A stretch of DNA of 64,000 nucleotides from Ophthalmolycus amberensis (taxonomy: Eukaryota; Chordata; Actinopteri; Perciformes; Zoarcidae), in contig JAFEUB010000787.1 of the NCBI GenBank assembly GCA_024529925.1, positions 2,468,501-2,532,500 on the forward strand, written 5' to 3'. The notes under the pieces are model-generated. The model saw only the letters and a list, made by a program, of their open reading frames with translations. It was not told the DNA's origin and did not search any database. Positions 1 to 36,200 of the stretch are shown here, piece by piece; positions within the stretch are counted from its first letter, which is position 1, and every line of letters begins with the position of its first letter. Position numbers and translations under genes: made by a program.

Positions 1-1047
1 CTTTCTTCCTCTCAGGTGCATAACCAGCAGCCTCCTTTCTTTAACTGGGAGATTATTTCTGAGCTCTCCTAATCGCAACAGGGACTTGTTTATTGTAAAC
101 TACGGTGGTCAGCATCTAAGATAAGATAAGATAAGATAATCCTTTATTAGCCCCTTTATCTTCCAGCAGCAGGAGTAAGGCAGCCACTCTTGGGTGCGTT
201 GGGGATATAAAATCCAGGAAAACTTTGTTTAAACTGCTCTGCTACTCTTTATTAAGTTCGGGGTAGAAGTACTTCCTGGTAGAAGTTATGTGCGTTTCGT
301 GTTTCGAGGATTGGCAGCATTTATTTAACAAAAACACAGCAGGAAAACGAACCCAGGAGCCCATATGCAGTAGGTGTGTGTTGTTTGGCGTTTTGAGGGC
401 AGCTCGGGGCGCGAGCCAATGTGTGCGTGACTCTTGACGTGGGTGTGCGCGTATGTGTCCGTCAGTGGGTGTGTGGGCTGGAAAAGGGCATCAAAGAGCA
501 CGACGCCGAGAGACATCCTAAAAGCCGGGCAGGGCGGATGATAATGGCCTTGGCTTTGCAGTCTTTACATACACAAACATTAATGCCGGCCTCACTCTGC
601 CACTGCAATACGCAGGCAACACAGACATCTCTCATGTAATCGTTTAATCGCAGCTACAGAGTAGTACAAAGAGCTAGCTTTTCCTCTTTCGCTCTCTTTA
701 TGCTACACTCCCGTTCTGCCATTAGCTCTAGCTAAGAGGCGGCCGGCCTTTTTTTTTTTATGTATGTGCCAATACATGCAAGTTGTTTTGTCTGGGACTA
801 CTTTGAACAGAGAAGGCCTCATTTCATAAGGGAATAGAAGAGAAGTGCACTAAAGAGACGGAGGCCGTGTTTATCAGCAGGATGCAGAGGGGGGGAGGAT
901 CGTCTGCGTGTTCCAGTGGAGAGATGGGAACACCTGAAGGGAGGGAGGTGAGCGGCGTGTCCTAGGGCAGTCAGGGGGGCCGGTATGTGATGCATGCGCG
1001 TCGTTATGCTCTGTATGCGGGTGAATGAATGCTGCCGGCCTCCGAAC
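1..1047. other. zswim6 intron 3, partial
   Basis: No coding segment was found. The visible content is the GATAA repeat at 118-139 with its transposon-like flank, a poly-T run near 750-760, and ordinary unique sequence. Exon 4 of zswim6 is not in this interval, so the intron is longer than 1 kb. Confidence 0.6.
118..165. repeat. (AAGAT)n tail with TE-like flank
   Basis: About four AAGAT/GATAA units are followed by TCCTTTATTAGCCCC. I recognise this junction from a common teleost interspersed repeat whose 3' end carries GATAA repeats followed by a CTTTATTAG box. This is probably a truncated retroelement or MITE end; the family was not assigned. Confidence 0.45.
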
Positions 1048-27525
<26,478 letters not shown>

Positions 27526-27850
27526 GATCGCACCGCTTCCAACCTGAAGCGCAGTTCCTCTCCGATCATATAAACGGGATAAGGAAGAGAAAAGGGCAAT
27601 CTCGCACCGATTGTTTGCCGTACATGGAGAGACTGCCCTTATTTGGGAAAGAGGCGGCGCTTGCGAGTTCCGTGAAGTCCTTTGTGTTGTCAAAGTAGCC
27701 GGGATGGGCGGGATCCTGGAGCGCTGCCAGCGCACGAGTGGCGCTATAAAAGGAACTGGAGGCGGAATTCCCGAACGTCGGCAAATCCTTTGTGAAGCCG
27801 TTCGGGAGCGCGAGGGCGGAGCCCCGGCGGCCGACGGCTTTTGAAGTTTC
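27526..27850 (-). promoter_or_regulatory. zswim6: zswim6 5' UTR/promoter region, GC-rich
   Basis: A GC- and CpG-rich interval sits directly upstream of the zswim6 start codon, continuous with the GC-rich first exon, as for a CpG-island promoter. A GC-box-like GGGCGGGA lies near 27705-27712. On the plus strand a TATAAAAG sits at 27745-27752, pointing away from zswim6. The transcription start cannot be fixed from sequence. Confidence 0.55.
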
Positions 27851-28212
27851 CTTCTTATTTGAGTTTAAAGGCGGGGACTTAATCCAGGGGCGGTCTCGCA
27901 GTTTCCCACAGGGGTAAAAGGGGGCAAGAGAGCGGACTTTTTTTTTCTTCTTTCCTTTGGAGCCTGTGCTACCACCCCGGGCTCTAGCTTCTTCAAAAAC
28001 AACGTGATGGTTGTTTTCGAGGCTTAAGTCCAAAGGACTCTCAGCTGTCAGAGACAGAAAGGGCGTGGGAGGAGGAACATGAAGATATGGCGCTGGACAT
28101 GCTTGTCCTCTGGAGCCACTAATCAGTAATGTTGGTCAGCTGTCTGGCATCGGTTAACTATGCTGCCGCCTATGGACAATTAATCACTAACACTTTGAAA
28201 AACAAGCTCGCG

Positions 28213-28243
<31 letters not shown>

Positions 28244-29281
28244 ACAATGACCATTTAGGCCTTATCTTAAGTTTAAAGGAGCGCTCCTCTGATCTTTCCA
28301 CATGAAGATTAGTATAAATGCAAAGCACCCTGGTGATGCCAACATGGATCATCTTGGATTGCTTACAATAACGTTTTAAACTGAAAAGTCATACTCTCTG
28401 CTCTTCACTCACTCCAGCAGTTGAGTCTATCAACAGAAAAAGATTAAAATCATGTTGGAAATTCCACAATGTCTGGCCAGACTTGTGAATTTTCTTGTAA
28501 TCATTATGACACACACCACTAGGAGCTGGTTTTACTATTGTGGTGCAGTCATTTTATGGTCCTACTTCCTGTCTGTTGTTAATGCTGGTTGAATAGCTGC
28601 GTCATGAAAAGGGGGCCCACTTCTGTCGGAGAAAAATAGTCATTGGGTTCAGGGTGCGGCTGGATTGCCCACCCCCTGGGTTCTCCCTGCCTAGTGAGAC
28701 ATGTAACAGAAGCTAATGATTATAAGCATATAACCAAAAAAACCACCAGATTGGAGATGTGTTTTTAGATTGTCTATAAAAACTTGGCCACGAACTATGC
28801 TGGCAAACCAGAAAGTGTGTTTGCAATGTGTTTGTCCTCTGCATGTGTTCGCAGCTGCCCCGCTCCTTCCACTGTGAGTAGATCTAAAAGGCTGGCCTTT
28901 GAACTGCTCTGAAAGTGATCCATGCTGTATGGACAGAGCAGATGTGGCCTAACCTGATTTGGTTTCAATACTTCCCCACAGGAAGTTCACAAAGCCAGCA
29001 GGTCCGTTTTTGTTATGTTAGCCATTTTTCCCAGAGGGCCAATGGAGCCTTTTTCTTTTCTTTTTTTTTGTTACACATCTATTGCTTTTTCATTTGCTTT
29101 ATTCTTCAGACAGAGCAGTTCTACACATGACCAGAAGTTTCAACAGCTAGCCTATATGTCATCTGATTCTATGTCGAGTATATCAGAGTCCACCACATTG
29201 TGTTTTGTATTGTTAATCTGTATCCAATATTTTACAAAAATCACTGTCCAGCAGACATTGTTTTGCAGGATGTTCATGATG

Positions 29282-29327
<46 letters not shown>

Positions 29328-29780
29328 TCTTTCTATAGGGAACCCTGGCAGACCAGAGAGCTATACCCACACTTTTACTTTTATAAACTGATCATAATCC
29401 AACACATTCCTTCCTCTCAGAGGCACAACATTTTACTTCTTTTCACTGACATTCACATTTGAAACTCTACACCCTTGATAAATAAGACATTCTCAAATGC
29501 TTTGATTTCACAGTAATTAAGCGTATGGCTCACCCTTGCAAAGTTCTTTTTAACTCACATTTGACCACTTATTCATGTTCCTAAAATGATTTAACAATAA
29601 AAGAACAACAACAATAAAATAGTGTTATGACCATCCTGCTGCTTTCATTCACTCTTCTATAACACTGTACAGGTACCCAATTTCTATGGAATAGTGTGCA
29701 ATAGTATAGCCAAAGCACCGCATTAACTACTGCATCATTTTTATACCCTGTATTTTGATCATCTGTAAATCCATTTGCTA
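27851..29780. other. Intergenic region between zswim6 and smim15
   Basis: Divergently flanked intergenic DNA. It contains a (CA)n at 28219-28246 and a (CA)20 at 29286-29326, otherwise unique A/T-rich sequence. No gene was recognised. Confidence 0.65.
29286..29326. repeat. (CA)20 microsatellite
   Basis: Pure CA run upstream of smim15. Confidence 0.93.
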
Positions 29781-29788
29781 AGCCTAAA

Positions 29789-29931
29789 GGACTACATGTC
29801 CCATCTTTCCAGGAACGCGTCATAGCCAATCACGAGCCGGGATCACGTCAGCTAAATTAACGTTACACTTCCTGGAATAGGGAGGAGCTGGTACTTATTA
29901 TCGTGGATATAAACATCATCTCTGCACATTG
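29789..29931 (+). promoter_or_regulatory. smim15: smim15 promoter and first non-coding exon
   Basis: ACTACATGTCCCA at 29791-29803 fits the ZNF143/STAF (SBS) consensus, which is typical of housekeeping promoters. A CCAAT box (AGCCAATCAC, about 29823-29832) and a CACGTCA half-CRE (about 29843-29849) follow. A strong donor GTAAGT begins at 29932, so a short untranslated exon should end at 29931. The transcription start is inferred to lie between the CCAAT box and that donor. Confidence 0.65.
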
Positions 29932-31139
29932 GTAAGTTTATTTTGTATTTAGTTTGTTTTCGGCACCACTTGATTATGAAATGTACAGATTCGTTGTTTC
30001 GTCACGTTCATATGCGTTGTGGTTACGCCTTTAGCCGGTTGTCAGTGCTCTAAAGTTAGGCCGTTATGGATGGGCGGGGGTTAGCTTGCTTAGCTAACGT
30101 CAGTACAAAATGTAAATATCATCTGTGTCTCATATATTTAGATCTAATCCTAGTGGCAGACAAGGTCAATGTGTCACATAAGCCTGTGTGTATGAGGCTG
30201 TTGCCAGAGTAAATCGTTTGTAACAGTTTTCAGAATGTAGCGTTAGCTTACTGATGCTAGCTTCGACTCGGGTTGATGCTAGTTACCCAGTAGCTTGTGA
30301 TCATTAGCAATTTGCGAGGGACTGTCAAGTCTGTGCGCTCAACAAGTAGCAATAATCTACAATAACTGGCTTTATACAACCATAGTGATGCCAGTCGGTA
30401 ACATTGTGACAAACATGGCCCATGGCGTGATAACATGTTTCAAAATGTAATGTAGCTTCCTATGTTGACTCCAGTGAGTTAATTGGGAATTAGCTAACGT
30501 TACAGCTAACGGTAGTTAACATACAGGGCCAGTTTATATTTCTTTGTGACTAAAGACTTTATTTAATGTCCTTAATTTCAGTAGTCAATATTGTGAGAAC
30601 AGTTACTAAGTCAGGGGTGTTTTGTCAGTGTCTTATGTAGTAACGTTACCAAACTGTATTATAATGTATATATCATTTTATTTCATCCGTCGAAGATGTA
30701 TCATTAACGATTGACGAAAAACCCTGAATATAATTACGTTGAGTCCAATTACCCTTGATTCAGCAGTATTTGAGATTTTATGACGTGATTGACTAAATAA
30801 CCACTACTACTATTTCACAATATGTGCCTTAACCATTACGCCACAAGGAAGCCCCAAAAATATTGCCTGTATATAGCGCTTTATTCTCTTGCATCAATGT
30901 GAGAAAGTACCATTGTCAAGTATTCAAATTGCTGCTTAACCTGACAGGTTGTATATCTGGTTTAATGCTAGCACTAACCACAATTTTAAAGAACCAGATG
31001 TAGCTTTGTCATCTTGCTTTTTTTGTGCAACCAGCAGTCCAAAATCAATAACCCTTTGCTTGTTGTTATAGATGTGTTTTTCACACAAATCACTCTGCCT
31101 TGGTTATTCACTGCTTTCTCTCCTGGAACCCTTTCTCAG
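29932..31139 (+). other. smim15 intron in the 5' UTR
   Basis: Bounded by GTAAGT at 29932 and a TTTCTCAG acceptor ending at 31139. A/T-rich, with several TTAGCTTAGCTAACG-like stretches. No coding segment was seen. Confidence 0.6.
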
Positions 31140-31170
31140 GTTTGTTAAGGCCTCATTGTTGCCGACCAGG

Positions 31171-31395
31171 ATGATTGACGTTCGGGCATGGGCAGAGTAT
31201 GTGGTGGAATGGGCTGCCAAAGACCCCTACGGTTTCCTCACCACTGTCATCCTGGCTCTCACACCTCTCTTCATTGCCAGTGCACTGCTGTCCTGGAAAC
31301 TGGCCAAAATGATTGAGGCACGTGACCGGGAACAGAAGAAAAAGCAGAAACGTCAGGAAAACATAGCCAAGGCCAAGAGGACCAAGAAAGACTAA
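31171..31395 (+). CDS. smim15: Small integral membrane protein 15
   Basis: A 74-residue protein, MIDVRAWAEYVVEWAAKDPY at the N-terminus and ending AKAKRTKKD. It matches vertebrate SMIM15 over its full, identical length. One transmembrane segment is visible at about residues 20-42 (FLTTVILALTPLFIASALLS), followed by a long Lys/Arg/Glu/Gln-rich cytoplasm-type tail (about residues 46-74) likely to be helical or coiled-coil. The start is chosen at the conserved MIDVRAW. An in-frame ATG at 31072 would add 33 residues, but it lies upstream of the inferred acceptor at 31139 and is not conserved in the family. The whole ORF is in one exon, as in other vertebrates. Molecular function is not established; the protein is a predicted single-pass membrane protein. 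It sits between the divergent zswim6 and the convergent ndufaf2. Confidence 0.97.
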   Translation: MIDVRAWAEYVVEWAAKDPYGFLTTVILALTPLFIASALLSWKLAKMIEARDREQKKKQKRQENIAKAKRTKKD

Positions 31396-31804
31396 GCCTG
31401 TGGGTAGAATGAGGGCATACCAAAAAAAAAAAAAAAGGAGGAGCAACCACCACGCTCACAGTCCTCCTTATTCCAATATTGACATGGTGCCCTTCGTTGT
31501 CCCAGCCCTGCTGTCAGCACTGGGCCACTACGCCTCATATCCAGGGTAGGAGTCTGGACCCGCGGGCCTAACAGTGCTGAGACGGACAATACTGCCCGAA
31601 GGAGGCTCGTCCCAGTGGGACTTTGGTCAGCTAGAGCACAGTGGTCATCTGTATGATGTTATTGTACAGGAATCCACTGATAATATTGTGCAGCTGTTGC
31701 AACACCTTGCATTCCATTGTTAGCGTCCGTGTTCTGCTGAATTGACGATTTAATGAGCATCCTGGAACTTTTACCCAAAATGTCCCAAATACAACTTTTT
31801 AATC

Positions 31805-31810
31805 AATAAA
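31805..31810 (+). terminator. smim15: smim15 proximal polyadenylation signal
   Basis: Canonical AATAAA about 410 nt after the stop codon, followed within 30-50 nt by T/G-rich sequence. Confidence 0.75.
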
Positions 31811-33109
31811 GTTTTCATGGTTGATAAGAAAATCTAATTTTCTCTTTGTGCATTTAATATTGGACTCTGGAGTGCTTTTACTTTTAAAGTATTCATCCCC
31901 TAATGTTTAATTGTACCAGAGTGCATTTAACTGGGCTTTTATGTACTGGTGGTAAAAAAAAAAAACTTCTCTACAAATGTGGAGCAGCCAGTTGTCTTTA
32001 GAAGCAGCATAAGTTACAAGAACTTACCAGTGAGAAGTGAATTTAGGTTGAATACCCACTGCTGGTTATTAAGTTATGTAACGGCTGTAAAAGGTGCCTT
32101 TATTAAATATAGACTTGAAAGGAGAGAACCAGGATTGTTTTGGCCAGGTTTTGTTATTCAGACTATTCAGTATATTTTTTGTATACTGTATGCTCTAAAT
32201 TTAGATGTATTTGCAAAGATGTGTGTTCAATTCGGTAGTCTTATTTGTTTTATTAAAAACAAATTACACTCACTGTGAATTAAAACATCAAAGTCCAGTG
32301 AGGTGGATACTTTTATAGGTACTGTGATTCTTGTGAAGAAGCAGTGTAAACGGATCATTCTAAGTAGACGGCTGGACCTGCACACATTTCTTCATATTTC
32401 TCTTGAAATTGTATTTCTCCCCGGGTTCAGTCAGAGGATTTAGACAATTGAGTTGGGAGACTTTTCATCTCCAGGATCCTAGTTTATGCTGCTTTTTTTG
32501 AAGCCCTACTGAACTTTCTCCAGCAACTCTGTGACCAACATGCACTCTGATCTCAAGTGAAAGGACTTCTTACTGGGAATCAATATACTGTAACATTATT
32601 CAGTCCTTTGACAGAAACATTACCACAGTATGTAATGCCAGCACGGTTTCATGGCACCATCCTCCTGGCCTCAGCTGACGTCAATGAGTTCAATTTAGAA
32701 TCAACCGTGATCTTATCTAAGTTATTCCCACAGGATTAAACATGGTTTTCCACGTGCTCCCTCAACAAGTAATGCTTTTCAATCTTTACAATGTCAAATG
32801 TTGCTCACTGAGGGATATTTAAAGCAACTGCACAATTTCTCTGGTTCAGTTTGCTGGTGAGAATTAAATGGCAATTTCATTAAAATAGTTACAATTTATT
32901 GGAAAATGTACACTATTCCTTACACACGATACAGTAGTTGGTGAACTCCATGACTACTGAAAGTACGACCATTTCAGTTGTAGTCCCGTACAGTCAGCTT
33001 CAAGATGAGCTTGATGCTTATCGTCTTGTCTTAAATACAATATACAGAGCGGGACTAGAAAAATGGAAATGCGTATATAATGTAATACAGGCCAATAAAA
33101 CAGCCTTGA

Positions 33110-33115
33110 AATAAA
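33110..33115 (+). terminator. Candidate distal smim15 polyadenylation signal
   Basis: A second AATAAA, with another at 33094-33099, about 1.7 kb after the smim15 stop. Its use is not proven. Confidence 0.4.
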
Positions 33116-33213
33116 TACTTCCTCCGTGAAACAGAGAGGAGTTGATCAAACTGGTCATCTCAGAAGTTCTAGTTTCTCACCTGAAAGTGAATTTCAGTTT
33201 CACACAGGAAGTA

Positions 33214-33219
33214 TTTATT
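33214..33219 (-). terminator. ndufaf2: Candidate ndufaf2 polyadenylation signal
   Basis: TTTATT on the plus strand is AATAAA on the minus strand, about 70 nt past the ndufaf2 stop codon. Confidence 0.55.
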
Positions 33220-33288
33220 ATTGCAGGGCTTTTTCTATTGGCTCGAATCAAACATCACAGCGGCCTCAGTGCATGTGGACGTCTCAGT

Positions 33289-36200
33289 CTACTTCTTGGG
33301 CAGCCAGGAGCCGGGCTGGAAGGTGTTTGCAGTGGTGGTGGGGTCTTCGCTGATCTCCTGCTTGCCGAAGCCGGCGGTGGATGCGTGGCCCTTCGCCACA
33401 GTCTTTGCCAAAGTCGCCACCAGACCTTCCTCGTACTCCTGAGCCTGTAGGGCCAGATCTTTCTCCTCCACCGCCTTGGCCTTCAGTTTGATGTTCTCCC
33501 TGTAAGACTCATTCTTCAGCAGCTCCTATAAAAAAACACACAGGTGGACGTACAGCACATGCATATTCAAGGTTTTCTGCAGTGGTAACCAAATTAAATT
33601 TACATCATAGAATGCAATTGACTTTTTTTTTTTCATGGCTACGCCTGTCAAAGAATGATGGAAAACCAGGAGGGATAATGTGGCCTAGAATTATTTATTA
33701 AGTATACGAAGTTATTGACATTCGTGGCATATTTTTGTCAGCGCTTCCCAGCTACATAACAAGAATTCCTCGTAATAGAATCAGTTTACGTGACCTGGAC
33801 CCAGCTATTGGGCAGACGCGATAAGCGGCAGAGGATTGATTAAGCGATTAAAATGCATTGATTTAAGTTTTTGCTGAAATCAACACTTAGCGCAGTATGA
33901 ATCGATGAGCTTCCTACCCGCTGTCCTGTTTGCTACAGGTTTGATGCCGCTGACTGAAACTCCTCCTCCTGCTCATGCAATCCACCGTCACAACTAACCC
34001 ACTTGTAGATTATAGATGTATGAAGCCTTCCTGCAGCCATATGCAAAAAAAGGTTTAAACTATTGTTGCCGTCTACGACAGATATTCAAGACCTTTGTAA
34101 ACAAATTAAAGGCCTTACTTTTTGAGAGATCTGGATTCTTGCAGATACCCAGATATGGCATGTCTGTGACACCATGTATAAATGCTGGTCTTTAAGGGTG
34201 GGTGATATGGATAAAACCCCCCATCATGGTATATGTAGTTTTTGTATAATGATACATTTCAAGGTACTTTCGCGCCATATCGCCCACCCCTACTGGCAGA
34301 CGTCATCTACAAAGGTCTGTGATTTGGCAATGTTGATGGTTGGTGGCGGTTTCTTGAAGATGTGAGAGAGTGGAGTGTGACTACAAGATCACTTGTTGGA
34401 CCTTCCAAACTGTCCTGCAAAACCGAACCAGTGCTAACTTTCCCTCCTTCCATCAACTACCTCTGAAAGGCACAAAAAGTCAACTGCTCACCGGTCAAAA
34501 CAGAAGAGTCCCGAAGTCGCACTGGGCAGCTTCCAGGAACAAATGTGTCCGTCTGTGTATGAGGTATTAACTCAAAAAAAGTACCAACGGGTTCAGTGGA
34601 ACTAGACTGTTTAAAAATGTAGCGCTTGGAACGGATCGGTAAACCAACGTGACAGGAGGCAATAAAAAATAACAGCCATTGCAGCTCATGGAAACATTTA
34701 GAACCCGAACATGCTGTAGTTCACCAGTGGAATAGTTACCCACTTGAGCCACAGCTAGTGTCCAGTGATGTGAGCCTCTCCCTAGCATGAGAAGCCAAAA
34801 AGGAAGGGGGGGGGGGGGGGACTGGGCATAATGCTGTTGTGTTCTGGCAGAACTGAAGGACTGGAAAAGAGAGGGGCGAGCCGTGGCCAAAAAGCCCCGC
34901 TTTGGGGAGGGAGACAAACATACTGAGCTGCTTTTCCAGCCTGTTAATGACAGGATTTAATCCAATCAATTTATGTCGGCTTGGACCGGGAAGAGAGGGA
35001 GCGTGACAAGGGGTAGGGTAATGTGCTGGGAGTGAAGCCTTGGCCACATCAACACTGTCCAGCTGTCGGTGGCAGCTATTGGGCAGACGCGAGGCAGAAA
35101 ATTGGAAGAGAATGTTCTGGCAACGGAGGCAGGGGATGGCATTGGCCACTGGCAGGGAGAGAGGACAGACAGATAGAAGGAGTGCCTGGGTATTGGCCTT
35201 CCAAGGGATTTCCTGTAGACCCACATTTCGCCGGCCAAATAATTTCCAGCATTCTCGCATTTAAAGAGCAATAAACCCAGTGAGAGGTACACGAGGGGAG
35301 GGGGGGGGGGGGGGGGGGAACTGCTCTCACTTCACCGTTCCCATCTTGGAGACTGCCAGAAATAAAACACAAAAAAGCAGAGATGCAGGCTTTTTGCTGG
35401 AAAGAAAAGGAGAAAAGAAAGTAAACTAGGACGTGGTGTCAGTGAGCCCCTTGTTCAGAGGCTGTCTTTGCTCTCCGCCTCGCCATCAATGCACTTCAGC
35501 TGCTGTTTATTTTAACACCTGTCCCCCAAAGTTCCTGGATTCAGTTCGAAACGGTACGATAAAAACAAATCAAAGCCTTTTCCTTGCTTCTTTCCCTCCC
35601 TTGTAACCAGCCCCCCAGAGTCCAACCATCAGCACAGCGGGGAGGCTGCGGGGAGACGTACCTCGGCGGAGGGGGGCTCCTTCCGTCTGCCTCGGATCCA
35701 AGCTGGAGAGGAGGAGGAGAGATGAGGAAAAAAAAAAAAAAAGAAGAGTGAGAACACCCACACAAACATACGCTGCACAAACAAAACCTGCAGTCATATT
35801 TCAAGGCTGCAGCTATAGCATCACTAGAGTTTCGGGGGCACTACAGTAACGCGGTGCATAACCAAGCTAGTTGGGGGGGGAATGTATCCGGGGTTTTCAC
35901 TTTGTTTAGTTTCATTTCACTTAGCGAACCATGGGGAAACCTGCAGAATGGTAAAAGTTATACACATGATAAGCTCAACACACCAGTGCTGCTTTAGTGG
36001 AGGCAGAGCGGGGCCGCTGAGCGCCGTGTCTCAGAAGAGGCAGTGTGAATCGACTCTGATCTTTGGATTTGAAAGTACACACTCTGTCATTCTCCATCAG
36101 TAGCTCTGTCCTTCTCCCTCCTCCTGAGTAGAACTGTGTCTGTCTTCTTTTTTTTTCCTTTTTAAGGAGCTCTATTTTGGCTGAGCTGGCTGCACAGCAG

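Larger units (their letters stand above)
31811..33288. other. smim15 / ndufaf2 convergent 3' region
   Basis: A/T-rich, no gene body. It probably carries a longer smim15 3' UTR ending near the AATAAA pair at 33094-33099 and 33110-33115, and the ndufaf2 3' UTR on the other strand with a signal (TTTATT on the plus strand) at 33214-33219. Confidence 0.55.
33526..35661. other. ndufaf2 intron 3
   Basis: Contains a short MITE-like palindromic element (34196-34289), poly-G runs (about 34807-34820 and 35300-35318), and two copies of a 19-bp sequence (33803-33821 and 35074-35092). No exon was seen. Confidence 0.65.

Noticed and set aside
31072..31170. In-frame upstream ATG that would extend smim15 by 33 residues
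   Set aside because: It lies upstream of the TTTCTCAG acceptor at 31139, and SMIM15 in other vertebrates begins at the conserved M-x-D-x-x-AWAEYV.
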